This document shows, one piece after another, positions 33,918 to 45,044 of a stretch of 64,000 nt of DNA (positions are counted from its first letter, which is position 1; each line of letters opens with the position of its first letter). Below the pieces are notes generated by a model, which was not told the origin of the DNA, made no database searches, and saw only the letters and a program-made list of their open reading frames with translations. A program made the position numbers and the translations under genes. Origin of the DNA: Phyto melanocephala (taxonomy: Eukaryota; Arthropoda; Insecta; Diptera; Rhinophoridae); contig OW799233.1 of NCBI GenBank assembly GCA_941918925.1, forward strand, positions 134,632,533 through 134,696,532, given 5' to 3'.

Positions 33918-34810
33918 AAACAAGTAAGAGCACTATATTCGGCTGTGCCGAATCTTTTATACCCACCACCAATTTTGTGTACATTTAAAGCACAATATTT
34001 ATTATTTTGTTAATCACTTTGGAATAATGTCTTTATAATTAAATATGTATTACTTTCTTTGTAGAGGGTGATTAATTTTTAAGGGCTCCTGTTGACGGTG
34101 AACCACACATAAACAGCAAGTTTTTTTTTGCATTTCATTTGACATTTCTCAATCTCAGACTAACTCAATTTGAACAGTGGAAAGACTGGAAAATGGAGCA
34201 ATGCTTTAAAGTTATTCAGGTTTTTTATAAAAATGGGCGTTCAAACCAAAATGCATTTTGTGCACTTCGTAATTCTTTTGGTCAACATAATCGTTCAAAT
34301 TCGTCCACAATCGGGAGAATTTAAAAAAATATTTAAATTTCTGAAAACATTTCTGTATAAAATGTTAGAACATCTTTTTAGTTCGTTCAATGGGAACCAT
34401 TGCTGTTTTTTGCGATAGTCTGGCAAAAGAGCTGTCAACCTCGACTCATCACCGTGCCTAACAATTGAGCACCAATATTGTCATTGAAAGTTCGGACCAT
34501 CGGTTGAAGGTGTGGCGCCGAGTTTAGGTGTTGGGTGCCATTTGGCTGATATTTTGTTCAATACATAATTGAATCATACAAATATTATCATTATAAAAAG
34601 AAATGATAATAATTTCATAAAAAAATAAAATTCATTGAAAAATTATATGAATTTGAGATAAAGTATTATATGGGAGGTGGGCGTAAAATTGGGCGTGTCA
34701 CCTAAGCTTTTTGGCACAACAATTACATTGGTTAGAAGGATTTATGTAGCAAATTTTATCATCATGCCTTGAATTTTGTCGGCTTTATGAGTTTTTTAAT
34801 TTCACTAGCG
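33918..34810 (+). mobile_element. Family B+ helentron-like element, 3' half lost
   Basis: The 5' end is complete (ACAAGTAAGAGCACTATATT, ATTCGGC hairpin, TTTATACCCACCACC). The nested mariner insert starts at 34064 after TA and keeps a 60-codon N-terminal frame (KMEQCFKVIQVFYKNGRSNQ, then HNRSNSSTIGRI). The right end of the insert is missing. Family B resumes at about 34635 (TTATATGAATTTGAGATAAA) and stops near 34810 in ACTAGCGGTTAG, where hAT-like DNA begins. Confidence 0.75.
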
Positions 34811-35682
34811 GTTAGGTTTTGTGATTTTCTGGCCTTTTTACTTTCCCGGGAAACGGGAATTAAAAACTCGTCTTCCCGGGAATTCCCGGGATTCCCAAAA
34901 ATAATATTTCTTTTAAAATAAATAATGTTTGTTAATTTTAACATCACGATTGGGTTTATAACTCATTGTTTAAGTAGTAGTTTATTTTCCATTAGAGTCC
35001 TTATTGTGTCAGCATTACATCTTCCGGAAATATAAACTTAACCCAAATTATAAAAATAATTATTGCCATATAAACAGATACTTTTTTTGGGCAACACTAC
35101 TCCACTCGTCTAAGACAAGAGCAAACCACAAATTGTCACAAATTTGATTCGATATTGTTTTCACCATCGTATTTTTAACGGCGTTGTAATATTTTATTAC
35201 AATGTTTTTAACATCAGTTTAATTTTGGTAATGTCATATTTTTACTGAAAAAATTTTGACGAATAAAAGAACTTTGTGTAACTGTTCGAATAGATATTCC
35301 ATCGACTGCTGCCAATTTTGAAACAAATTCTGGTAATGTTTGGGTGTCTAAAAAACTTTTAATGGTGAAAAATTTTTTTTATTTGGTGCAGGTGTTGAAG
35401 AATCGTTTTCAAGTTTTATTTTATGAACGAAAAGAAGGTGCCGTATGAGACCACTAGTACTACCGCCCTTGAACATTAACCTTTTCGGGAAATATTACAT
35501 TGTGCTGCGTTGTCTACTTTTGAAAATAGTTCCAAACTTCAGACATTTTGCTTCTAAGCAAAGTGAATTAAAAAAAAAAAGTATTATTAGAAAAATTCAA
35601 TCATAAATAAAAAAAATTATACTTACAAATTCTGTGACCACTTTTAAAAACAATTTGTACATACGATTATATTTATTTTTAG
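34811..35682 (-). mobile_element. hAT-like transposon fragment with CCCGGGAA-rich end
   Basis: The left part holds repeated CCCGGGAA/TTCCCGGG motifs (34843-34895), reminiscent of hAT subterminal repeats. Minus-strand scraps include MSEVWNYF (BED-finger start, about 35555), LPEFVSKLAAVDGISIRTVT (about 35315) and FVVCSCLRRVE. All frames are broken, no TIR pair or 8-bp duplication is seen, and the fragment replaces the end of one B element and the 5' tip of the next. Confidence 0.55.
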
Positions 35683-37792
35683 GAACACTATATTCGGCTG
35701 TGCCGAATCTTTTATACCCACCACCAATTTTGTGTGCATTTAAAGCACAATATTTATTATTTTGTTAATCGCTATATATAATAATCTTTTTATAATAAAA
35801 TATGTATCACTTTTTTTGTAGAAGGTGGTTAAATTTTAAGGGCCCATGTTGAAGGTGAACTACACCTAGCCTTTAAATTTATTTTCTGCACTTCACTTGA
35901 CATTTCTCAATCTCAAACTTACTGAATTTTATCCGTAGAAAGATACGCAAATGAGCAACGCTTTAAAGTTATTCAGGTTTTTTATAATATGTATGTATAA
36001 ATCAAAATGCATTTTGTGCACTTCGTAATTCTTTTGATCAACATAATCGTTCAAATTCGTCCACAATCGGGAGAATTGTAAAAAATATTTAAATTTCAGC
36101 AAAACAGGTCTGTATAAAATGTTAGAAAATCTGTGAATGCCTTGTTTCTTCGCTGAATGGGAACCATTGCTGTTTTTTGCGATAGTCTGGCAAAAGAGCA
36201 GCTAACTCATCATCGTATTCAACAATTGAGCATCAACATTGTCATTGAAAATTTGGATCACCAGATAGAGGAGTGGCGCCAAGGATGAGGGGGGCTATTT
36301 GACCGATATTTTGTTAAATACATAATTAAAGTATACAAATATTATAATTACAAAAATAAATAATAATAATTTCCTAAATAATTTGTTTTTTATTTAAATT
36401 CAGCATCGACCCTTAAAATTTAACCACCCTTTATAACTTCGATATGCTACCAAAATGCTTTTATAAATGGAATCTTTCAATGAAAGTGGGCGTTAAAGTA
36501 GGCGTGTCAATAAAGTTTCTGCTGATAAATACAACTTAGATATTTCAATATAGTCCTTTATTTTCCCAAAAACTTTGTCAATAGAGAAATTACATGAATT
36601 TAAGATAAACCGTTGTATGGGAGGTAGGCATTAAAGTGGGCGTGTCACCTTAACTTTTTGGCACAACAATTGCATTGATTAAAAGGATATGTGTAGCAAA
36701 TTTCATCATCATACATCTAATTTTGGCGGTTTTATGAGCTTTTAAATTTCATTAACGGTAGATAACGCGAAAAGTGGGCGTTATACTAGGCGTGTCAAAG
36801 TTGTTTTTGCGAATGAGCACATCTAAGGTATTTAAATATAGTCGTTTATTGTTCCAAAATCTTTATTTATAGGGAAATTACATGAATTTAAGATAAACCG
36901 TTATATGAGAGGTAGGCGTTAAAGTAGGCGTGTCACCTAAACTTTTTGACCAACAATTACATTGATTAAAAGGATATATGTAGCAAATTTCATAATCATA
37001 CCTCTAATTTTGTCGGTTTTATGAGCTTTTAAATTTCATTAACGGTAGATAACGCGAAAAGTGGGCGTTATACTAGGCGTGTCAAAGTTGTTTTTGCGAA
37101 TGAGTACAACTTAGGTGTTTCAATGTAGCCCTTTATTATTCCAAAATCTTTATTAATAGATAAATTATATGAATTTTTTGTAAAACGTTATACGGGAGGG
37201 GGCGTAAAAGTGGGCGTTGCACATTGATTTTCCGTTACAAAAAAGCGCCTCACCAAAAAGCAAATTATGCAAAATTTCAGAGTCGTACATCCAATTGTGT
37301 TGCTGTTATGACGGATTTGTTTTTATATATACCGAAAAATACACTGTGCGGTATAAATTTTCGTACATTTTGATCGATAACTCCTCGCCTAATTAACAGA
37401 TTTAAATAATTTTTGGGGCAAAATATTGTTTTTCAGGAAATATATATTCGAAGTTTCATGAGTCTACGTAAATGCGTTTGGACACAATTCCATTTTATTC
37501 GATGTTGGAAGGACACGGTTTTTTCGACGTACTCTTGCTTTACGAGCGATAACTCTCTTTCTTATATTCCGATTTAGCCCATTTTCAATACCAAACAAAC
37601 CTTGTCTATAAGAAAGATTCTGGCAAAATTTGAGCCCCCTAGCTTTTTCGGTGCGACCTCTATCGTGCTTTCAACAGACGGACAGACGGATGGATATAGC
37701 TAGATCGTCATCAAATCAAACCCTGATTCAGAATATATATACTTTATGGGGTCTAAAATGGATATTTCGATGTGTTACAAACGGAATGACAA
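35683..37792 (+). mobile_element. Family B+ helentron-like element, tips clipped
   Basis: It starts inside the 5' tip at ACACTATATTCGGCTGTGCC and ends inside the 3' tip at GGAATGACAAAA, where a new B copy begins. The nested mariner insert is at 35821-36431 (TA at 35819-35820). Two to three tandem modules follow (GATAACGCGAAAAGTGGGCG at about 36762 and 37047). A short GACGGACAGACGGATGG tract lies at 37678. Confidence 0.78.
35821..36431 (+). mobile_element. Nested mariner-type MITE in B+ copy at 35.7 kb
   Basis: Left GAAGGTGGTTAAATTTTAAG after TA, right AAAATTTAACCACCCTT before TA, 611 bp. The transposase scrap is damaged in the middle of the N-terminal frame (TATGTATGTA replaces part of the KNGRSN region). 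Confidence 0.82.
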
Positions 37793-38068
37793 AACAAGTA
37801 AGAGCACTATATTCGGCTGTGCCGAATCCTTTATACCCACCACCAATTTTGTGTACATTTAAAGCACAATATTTATTATTTTGTTAATCATTATGGAATA
37901 ATCTCTTTATAATAAAATATGTATCACTTTCTGTGTAGAGGGTGGTTAAATTTTAAGGGCCCATTTTCTGCACTTCACTTGACATTTCTCAATCCCAAAC
38001 TTACTCAATTTGATCCGTGGAAAGATACGCAAATGAGCAACGCTTTAAAGTTATTCAGGTTTTTTAAA
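37793..38068 (+). mobile_element. Family B+ 5' fragment, abutting the previous copy
   Basis: ACAAGTAAGAGCACTATATT, ATTCGGC hairpin and TTTATACCCACCACC are followed by the left part of the nested mariner insert, then it stops at TTATTCAGGTTTTTT. It starts within the last 50 bp of the preceding B copy, so it either inserted there or arose by template switching between copies. Confidence 0.75.
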
Positions 38069-38190
38069 AAATTCAATAAATAAAACAAAAATTTTTTAAA
38101 TATTAAGTCACAATGGACTTCTGGTCCACCCAGTACATACTTATGTAAAAATATACGATCACTCCTGCAAAACATTGCCTTATTCTGACT

Positions 38191-38515
38191 AATGGTTCAG
38201 TTAGTAGATTTGTATCGCGATGTTACAAATCAGCAGACGAAATCTGTCGCATAAGCAATGCGTGTTACTGATTATTAAAAATGTATCGTAATTTTCCGTA
38301 AGGTAGAAAACTATAGAAAATAGATTTTTACAGAGGGAGTGGAAGTACAGTGAAAGAGAAAAGGAGACAATGCTACGATTTTAATTAGAAACACACACAT
38401 TTTAACGATACTGAAAGCTGTAAATTAAGACCATACAAATCTGCTAACTGAACCAAAAAGGTATGTATGTTTCCATTACACATACATCTATCTATCGATA
38501 TATGTAAAAGTGAAA
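38191..38515 (+). repeat. Direct repeat flanking the R1-like element, left copy
   Basis: This ~325-bp block recurs at 41721-42057 in the same orientation. It consists of a MITE (38194-38454) plus TATGTATGTTTCCATTACAC and a Helitron 5' start (TATATGTAAAAGTGAAACTC). The retroelement at 38531-41574 lies between the two copies. The upstream 38069-38190 portion is shared, reversed, with 58310-58440. Confidence 0.8.
38194..38454 (+). mobile_element. MITE with GGTTCAGTTAGTAGATTTGTA ends
   Basis: Left GGTTCAGTTAGTAGATTTGTA and right TACAAATCTGCTAACTGAACC are 21-bp inverted repeats with one mismatch. The 261-bp body has no coding capacity. Further copies are at 41723-41997 (+) and 58075-58309 (-). 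Confidence 0.8.
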
Positions 38516-38710
38516 CTCTGTGTGTGTGTGTCTTTTTTTTTTTTTTGCCTTCGAGCCGGTGGTGTGGAATCTTCATAGATACTAGTGACCCGTGCCACAA
38601 GCATGTACGATTCGCCGTAGCGCCTACGTACTAAACCACACCCCGTCGATCATCAACGGATATCCCCACGGGACTGCCGCTAGGTATTACTTCGCGGGGG
38701 CCGTTGGCAT

Positions 38711-39010
38711 TTAAGCCTCCTCCTCGTCGGACCGTCTAGCCCTTTCCAGCCTTCTTAGGTCCTTAATTATCCGGGAGCACACTCCACTAAAGACCTCCCA
38801 GTTTTCCACGTTCTGACACATATGCCTAAGAAACTCCGATGGATTCGTCATACCCGAAATCCACCCCATGTATCTAGGGGATCGGGATACTACATTTTCC
38901 GCCTCTTCTGGGCATTCTGGGCAGGTTTGGGAATTTTCATGGCCAACCCTGTGCAGATGTTGCCTAAAAGCGTCATGGTCCGTCATGTACTGTGTCAAGT
39001 AGAAGTTCAC
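38711..39010 (-). pseudogene. R1-like C-terminal region with damaged Cys motif
   Basis: NFYLTQYMTDHDAFRQHLHR, then HENSQTCPECPEEAENVV, match the post-RT part of R1-clade ORF2, whose CCHC knuckle normally reads C-x2-C...H-x4-C. Here the two leading Cys are kept (CPEC) but the His and last Cys are replaced (NVVSRSPRY). A frameshift separates this piece from the RT frame ending at 39052. Confidence 0.75.
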
Positions 39011-39051
39011 GTCCCAGTAATATTAGGGATGAGATTATAAGTCCATCGTCC

Positions 39052-40306
39052 TTAAGTCGATGTGTCCCACCTTCTCTGCCATTCCCTGATTGAAAACGAT
39101 CTTTCCTCTCTCTTAACTGCAGCTAAATTTACTACTGCCTGGCCTGTCGTTCGCCTATTGTAGATTCTCTGGATTGCCAGTATGTGTATTGGAATTATTG
39201 CCGCTATGACACAAGCCGCGTCATACGATGCCGTCCTAAAGGCACTTATTGTCCTGAGCGCGCATAGTCTATGAACCGAGGACATTTTTCTTCTATATTC
39301 CTTTATCTTCAGAGCCTGTACCCAAACAGGGGCTGCGTAAAGCAATGTGGAATTGGTAACCGTAGCCAAAAGACTTCTTCTTGGACCTCTTGGTCCTCCA
39401 ATATTAGGTAGTATTCTAGCAATACTCCTCTGAATCATCGCGGCCTTCGCGCATGCGTATTCAATATGAGGCCCGAATTTAAGTCTGTTATCCATCATGA
39501 CCCCAAGATATTTGATTGCCGGTTTAGAACATATCTCCTGGTTTCCCACCTTCACCTTCATGAATTCCACTTTTTTCCTACTTGTAATTAGTACTGCTTC
39601 AGTCTTCTGTTCTGCCAGGTTGAGATTCGCTGAATCTAGCCATCCCTGGATCCTCACAATTGCATCGTTTACAGCCGTTTCTAATTCCATAATATGTTTC
39701 GCTACACTGACAATCACTATGTCATCTGCGAACCCGATTATCCTTGTCGAGCTCGGTAGTTGTGTTCTAAGGACTCCGTCATACATGACATTCCATAGCA
39801 GTGGACCAAGAACCGATCCCTGTGGAACACCTCAACTAACATCATACATCCGTGGCCCATCATCCGTTGCATAGATCAGTTTCCTATTCGAAAAGTAACT
39901 ATTCACTATTCTTATTAGGTACTTCGGTGTGTTCAGTCTCTCTAGAGCTGCCATTATGAAATCCCAACTGGCAGAGTTAAACGCGTTTCTAATGTCAAGC
40001 GTGACAACACCATCTTTTGTCCCCCATCTCCAACGTTCTCCTTCTATTGAGCCCGCAGCTGTATCTACTACCCTTTTTATGGCGTCAACCGTGGAGTGTG
40101 ATTTCCTGAATCCGAATTGTGTCTCAGAGAGTCCATTCTCTCTCTCGACGATGTCCATTAGTCTGTTGTAGATCACCTTTTCCAGTACTTTGCCCAGCGT
40201 CGCCAGCTGGTTTGTTCCCTTTCGGAAGCAAAACGAGTCTCTGTCTCTTCCATTGGTCCGGGAAAATAACCTCACTTAGGCAACTTTGCATAATTCTCCT
40301 GAACAA
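39052..40306 (-). pseudogene. R1-like reverse transcriptase
   Basis: Order on the minus strand: FPDQWKRQRLVLLPKGNKPA (40280 region, other frame), LGKVLEKVIYNRL, a LSETQFGFRKSHSTVDAI finger motif, VTLDIRNAFNSASW (motif A Asp), GVPQGSVLGPLLWN (motif B), GFADDIVIV (catalytic ADD), KTEAVLITSRKK, and KYLGVMMDNRLKFG (thumb entry). An in-frame TGA sits just before GVPQGS (about 39835) and a frameshift lies near 40240. RNA-templated DNA synthesis would be lost, although all catalytic motifs are still legible. Confidence 0.88.
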
Positions 40307-40560
40307 GCACGGTCTTCGATGAATTGTGGCTTTAATGGCTTTATTGGGAACTCCGCCTCGGCCCGGTGCCCTGTTATCCCCAATTTCCCTACCTATCTTG
40401 GGAATCTCTTCCTCCGTGACAGGGGGAATATTTCAGTCCGTGAATCTGCTGTCGACGTATACCCAATTGTTCTCCCGTTGCGGGAACAGGTGCGATACAG
40501 TGCCCAGTAGGAGTGTTGGGCATGTTATCTGAGGAGCCGCTTGGCATTTAAGCTTCTTCA

Positions 40561-40752
40561 TTACCATCTTATATGCTGTACCCCAAGGGTTTGCATCTGC
40601 GAGGAGCAAACGCGCTTGAAGCTTTCTCCTTTGCTCTTCTTAATTGTGGTTTTGAGTTGCTTCCTAAGTTCCCTGAATTCCTCAATCCTCTGGGTGTGGT
40701 AGCTTTTTCCTCTTGATCGCTCTGCCTTGCGCCTCGATCTAAGACATTTCAA
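40561..40752 (-). pseudogene. R1-like linker between endonuclease and RT
   Basis: Lys/Arg-rich frame with SRGKSYHTQRIEEFRELRKQ and KSKGESFKRVCSS, typical of the region between the two domains in R1-clade ORF2 (a KKAKRxxW-C patch). Frameshifts separate it from both neighbours. Confidence 0.6.
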
Positions 40753-40779
40753 TCTGAGGCTTCGTATCTCCTCATTCCA

Positions 40780-41529
40780 TCAATAGCATGGAGAACCAAA
40801 TCTGTTCGGCTTACGTTGTGGCATTGACGCATCGCAAGCTCGTTCTATTAACCGGCATAGTTGCACTGACGCTATCTGCACTGGACCTACCTCGATATCC
40901 TCGTCCATTATTGAATCATTGAATGTTTCTACGTCGAAACGTGAATCCTTCCACTTTGGACCCGTTGTAGGCTCAGTAAGTCGCCCACGGCCACGGCATA
41001 CTGAGATTACGAACATTACCGCCTGGTGATCACTGAAGGTGAAATCTCCGCTGACCCACCACTTCGTCCTTGGAATTAGTGAGTTGCTGACAAACGTAAT
41101 GTCGATGATAGAGTTCCGACCGGCTTTCCTGAAGGTCTGGCTACCCCATTCCGTCGCCCAGGCATTGAATTCACCAGCTATTACAAGTGGGGACTTTCCA
41201 ACTGCATCATTTACAAGTTCCTGCAACATAGATTGATATTCTTCATGGGACCAGCTTGGTAGAGCATAACAGCTGTAGAAGAATATGCTCTTTATCCTTG
41301 CTCGAGTAAGGCCTTTTCTGTTATCTCCAATGCTCTGAGTAGCATGTTTGCCACATGCCCATATTGCCGCCTTCGAACTTTGATCGCTTGTCCAAACATT
41401 GCTACTTCTTACTCCATATGTCTCGCTTATTATCGCAACATCTATTTGCTTATCCCTTACTGATTTTGACAGAAGGTCGTTTGCCAATTCGCAATGGTTG
41501 AGCCTTATCTGCATGATCATGAGCTCCAT
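40780..41529 (-). pseudogene. R1-like APE endonuclease, internally deleted
   Basis: It starts MELMIMQIRLNHCELANDLL with IAIISETYG (catalytic Glu region), ALPSWSHEEYQSML, VIAGEFNAWATEWGS, SIIDITFVS and FTFSDHQAV. The usual GDFN Asp is Glu here (GEFN). About 20 residues normally between the WGS and the NSIIDITF motif are missing, so target-DNA nicking is probably lost. The SDH motif remains. Confidence 0.82.
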
Positions 41530-41574
41530 ATTTATTTCCTAGTTCCGAGAGCTCTCGTCAGTGATACAGGTGAT

Positions 41575-41722
41575 ATTTGTACATTTGTTTTAAAATTGTA
41601 TAAAAATTTAAATTTTGTATAAAAGTTCAAATTATATACTCTTTTCTAATCTCTAGGTAAATACATTATTATTTATTTATTTATTTATTTATTATTTCAA
41701 AAAGAAAAATTCAATAAATAAT
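41575..41722. repeat. Segment shared (inverted) with 58440-58575
   Basis: ATTTGTACATTTGTTTTAAA, AATTATATACTCTT and CTAATCTCTAGGTA are the reverse complement of 58510-58575. A TTTA microsatellite replaces the 126-bp MITE present at 58371-58496. Confidence 0.65.
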
Positions 41723-41997
41723 GGTTCAGTTAGTAGATTTGTATCGCGATGTTACAAATCAGCAGACAAAATCTGTCACATAAGCAATGCGTGTTACTGA
41801 TTATTAAAAATGTATCGTAATTTTCCGTAAGGTAGAAAACTATAGAAAATAGATTTTTACAGAGGGATTGTACTTCATTGGACATATATATAGTTAAAGA
41901 GAAAAGGAGACAACGCTACGATTTTAATAACAAACACACACATTTTAACGATACTGAAAGCTGTAAAGTTAGACCATACAAATCTACTAACTGAACC
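41723..41997 (+). mobile_element. MITE with GGTTCAGTTAGTAGATTTGTA ends, second copy
   Basis: Inverted ends as at 38194 (right end TACAAATCTACTAACTGAACC, matching perfectly). 275 bp; it carries a small insertion (ATTGGACATATATATAG) relative to the first copy. It forms part of the direct repeat flanking the R1-like element. Confidence 0.8.
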
Positions 41998-42041
41998 ATA
42001 AAGGTATGTATGTATGTTTCCATTACACATACATCTATCTA

Positions 42042-42487
42042 TCTATATATATAAAAGTGAAGACTCAAACTTTGGCAAGTTGTTGTACACATTCCAGGGA
42101 GTGTTTATGGGCGGCAAAAAGATGGCGGGGCCACGCCCATAAAAATTAGTTATCAGTTTTAGCTACTTGCACTTAAATGATTTTTCTGAAACTTTGCACA
42201 CATGTTGAGCTGTCATGACTATATTATTTCGTGATAAGAAAAGTGGGCGGGGCCACGCCCATAAAAAAATTATAGTTTTGAAGTACTTCACTGGACCGAT
42301 CTTTCTGAAACTTTTCACACATATTGAGCTGTCATGACTATACAGTTTCATGATAAGAAAATTGGGCAGTGTCACGCCCATAAAAAAATGTTATAATTTT
42401 AAGCTTCTTGCACTTGATATTCAATTAAAATTCAGAATGCATTTTTATTCATTAAGGGGCGTAGCAACGCGCGCCGGGCTTGGCTAG
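42042..42487 (+). mobile_element. Short Helitron (446 bp), exact ends
   Basis: It begins TCTATATATATAAAAGTGAA and ends GGCGTAGCAACGCGCGCCGG, GCTTGGCTAG, between A (42041) and T (42488). Inside are tandem ~122-bp units with GGGC-GGCCACGCCCATAA and GTCATGACTATA. Same family as 18830-19200. No Rep/helicase gene. Confidence 0.87.
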
Positions 42488-42689
42488 TATGTATGTATAT
42501 ATTTATTAATTTTTCCGTTACAAACAAATGGCTAATTAATATAAAATTTACTTGGTTTAATTAAATTGTAACATCAATCAATTTCTACATGTTTTGACAA
42601 AATAATTTACCCATAATAATAGCGCAAAGCTGAAACAAAAGAAATCTAAAGATATTTTGCTTTTGATTTTGGTTAAATAAAATCAAAAT

Positions 42690-42840
42690 AGATCTGTGGT
42701 GCCAAGGGTATAAATATATATATATTAGTAGATATGCTGTTCCGCTTATAATTTCTCAATATTCATAATTCTGAATATAAAGGTCTAGTAAAGATCTAAA
42801 AGTTTCCACATATTTCAATCATTTAAAAATAGCTTTGAAA
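42690..42840 (-). mobile_element. Eroded helentron 3' fragment
   Basis: GATCTGTGGTGCCAAGGGTA, then TGTTCCGCTTATAATTTCTC, resemble the family A 3' tip in reverse (as at 20551). The remainder to 42840 is unclear. Confidence 0.45.
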
Positions 42841-43259
42841 TAATCGCTAGTAAAAACCAGCCTATAACATTATGAGACATAATCAAATAAACAAGGCTGC
42901 CTATAACTTCTCCATAGTTTTACCAAAGAACCTTTCATCCTTATATGTGAACTAAAGATCGATTTTTTATATAAAAAATTCTTAAGCATTAATGTGCTGT
43001 GTTTGAATTGAATTGCCCGTTTTGAGAAAAAAATTTATTTGAATTTTATTACAATAACAAAACGAACACACAAAAACCGATTAACGACATCGTTTAGATT
43101 CCAAAAACAATACAAAAATGACTGTTATACTGTTATAACTGTTATACTACAAAATTTTGTTCGTTCCCAACTCTAATTACTATATAGTAATTTCTTTATA
43201 CTGAAATTTGTATTAAATATTTAAAAAATCACTTTATGATCACCTTGCAGATCGAACTT
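42841..43259. other. Unannotated spacer
   Basis: AT-rich. A short GTTATACT(A/G) repeat lies around 43126-43150. Nothing else supported. Confidence 0.4.
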
Positions 43260-43735
43260 AAGATTTGCTATTAAATTATTGGTTGTCTACATCTAATTTT
43301 GTTGCTTTTATGAGATTTAAAATTAAGTTAGAGTAGATTATGTGCGAAGTGACCATAAAAATAGGAGTGTAAAAGTAATTTGTGATAATGAATTCAACTT
43401 CGATATTTCAATATAAATTCTTTAGTCTTCTAAAATCTTTGCGCATAGAGAATTTATATAATTTGAGGAAAATAAAGAAAATATTAGAGGTGGGCGTGTC
43501 ACTTTCATTTTTTGTTATAACAATAATATTAAATAGAATGCTATATTTGCATATTTTCACATTTTGATCTAAAATCTGTCGTAGTTCAGGAAGTTGAAAA
43601 ATTTGTTTTACTGAAGAAATACAAGTCAGTACGCAATCGCGAAATGTCATTCCCGTAGCTTTTTGTGTTCAAGCTCTATCGTGCTATTTACAGACGGAGA
43701 GACGGACATAGCTAGATCGTCCTGAAATAAGACCA
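43260..43735 (+). mobile_element. Old family B fragment
   Basis: It follows the family B order with many substitutions: CTACATCTAATTTTGTTGCT, TTCAATATAAATTCTTTAGT, GAGGTGGGCGTGTCAC, CAAGCTCTATCGTGCT, GACGGAGAGACGGACATAGC and TAGATCGTC. The 5' half and the 3' tip are missing. It is one of the most diverged B copies. Confidence 0.6.
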
Positions 43736-43954
43736 CCACTAAAATATTAAATAATTTCCTTGATTTCTATCAATAATGCATTGGCCTAATATTTAAGTTT
43801 GAGATCAGTTTTTTATGTAAAAATTATTTTGTTTAATATAGTTCTTCGCCACTACATTGGGTAGCTTGTTTATATATATCAAACCATGATATAAAAGCTT
43901 ATTAAATAAAAGTTCCTTAATAAAAACTATTATATATTTTAGATAAATTGTTGC

Positions 43955-43960
43955 TTTATT
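43955..43960 (-). terminator. Polyadenylation signal of the 44-kb Kazal-like gene
   Basis: TTTATT on the plus strand is AATAAA on the gene's strand, in the context CAATAAAGCAACAATTTA. The matching context at 62879 follows the paralogous gene at the same relative place. Confidence 0.65.
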
Positions 43961-44104
43961 GAAACTGATTAATTATGCAGGCGTTGAATTTAATACAGTT
44001 AAATTTAATTGAACATTTTTTTAGAAACGTTTTTGCATTTTTTTTCTTTTACGTTTTTAAGTCTAGCTCCAGGATATAATCTCTTTAGAGTCATATGTAT
44101 GTAA

Positions 44105-44774
44105 CTAGAGACGACACATGCCGTTGTATGCTTTAGTAAAGTCTGCAAAAAAAACTATATTTATGAACTTGTTTTCCCTATTTTTCATCAGCCAAACTTA
44201 CATTGTTCACTTAGACACGATATCCTCATCATATCGCAATTATTAGCAAATGTGGTATAGGTGCCATTAAATGTAGCACATACATAATTTTGTTGCACAC
44301 TGCACTGTATTTGTAGACATTTATATTGGCACAAGGCCTTGCATGTGATGGAATTGCCTTTGGAAGAAAGAAAAAAATGAAAAAATTATTTTAATTTCTT
44401 AAAATATTGCATATTAGGACTAATGTTTTTTCTACATTTTATCAGTTTGCAAAAGCATCATTAATTAAGATTTAAGAAAAAATGTTAAAAAATTAACTTT
44501 AGCCTAAATAAACTTAAAAAAAACAGTAGTCTTAAAGCAAATTTCAGCAATGGCAATTAAGTATTAAAGTCGTATTACATATTTTCAGATCACGGACACG
44601 CCTCACGTTGCTCTTCCTTAATTCAGAAATGTTAGGATACATAAAGCAAAATGTACCATCGGTGCCAAAAACTAAGCCATCATTTAACTGTAAAGACTTT
44701 GCTAATTGTAATTGCTCTAGCGTAAAGCACAAAATGGCGACGGTGATGACAGACAGTAGTTTTGCGTACAACAT
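44105..44774 (-). CDS. Secreted Kazal-like cysteine-rich protein, three exons, intact
   Basis: Exons on the minus strand: 44774-44579, 44357-44202, 44142-44105 (stop TAG). Introns are GT-AG (donors GTAATA and GTAAGT; acceptors CTTCCAAAG and TTTTGCAG), both in phase 1. The spliced product is 129 residues: a signal peptide (MLYAKLLSVITVAILCFTLE), then a first Kazal-like module VFGTDGTFCFMYPNISELRK whose expected Cys are partly replaced (VF, NIS). The second module is CSVQQNYVCATFNGTY...NNCDMMRISC, with a last Cys in exon 3 (NGMCRL). Ten Cys are found in the mature chain. Kazal domains usually inhibit serine proteases outside the cell; activity here is inferred only. Exon lengths equal those of the 62-kb paralogue, strong evidence for a real gene. 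Confidence 0.82.
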
Positions 44775-44837
44775 TTTAAAGTAAACGGATAGTTGGTAGC
44801 GAAACTAAGTTTTGAAATTTTATTTGAAGCAGTTCAA

Positions 44838-44883
44838 CCTTTTATAGCAAATAAACTGCGTTGTCAACTCGATGCTTTTATCA
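44838..44883 (-). promoter_or_regulatory. Core promoter: TATA box and conserved GATA site
   Basis: TATAAAAGG (44838-44846 on the minus strand) lies 64 bp before the ATG. Just upstream GTTGACAACGC and a TGATAA site (44878-44883) are kept in all three gene copies, at 57902 and 61940 in the others. TGATAA is a consensus GATA-factor site; its use is inferred. Confidence 0.65.
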
Positions 44884-45044
44884 CTGTTTTTAGTGCTTTT
44901 TTAAATTATCGTGTTAGTAATGGGTATTTGTTTTTTTTGTAAAAATTGAAAAAAAAAAAAACTCAATAGCATTCATATAAGTAACATGTTTGAAGTAATG
45001 TACGCTAATTGAAATATTGTGAAAAATAATACCTAAGATTTCAT

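Larger units (their letters stand above)
38531..41574 (-). mobile_element. R1-clade non-LTR retrotransposon, 5' truncated and decayed
   Basis: On the minus strand: an APE-type endonuclease, a reverse transcriptase, a C-terminal Cys motif, then ~170 bp of 3' UTR and an A-tract (T-run at 38532-38545 on the plus strand). No gag (ORF1) is present, so the copy is 5'-truncated, as usual for target-primed integration. It is clearly GC-richer than its neighbours. Target duplication is not evident. The 3' side abuts the TGTGTG run of a Helitron start and the 5' side abuts DNA related to 58570. Confidence 0.88.

Noticed and set aside
34843..34895. CCCGGGAATTCCCGGG as a cloning artefact
   Set aside because: The motif recurs in diverged forms with hAT-like coding scraps beside it, so a transposon subterminal repeat explains it better.
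39497..40532. Several plus-strand frames, one of 125 codons, in the R1-like region
   Set aside because: Antisense to the reverse transcriptase; the long frames follow from its higher GC content.
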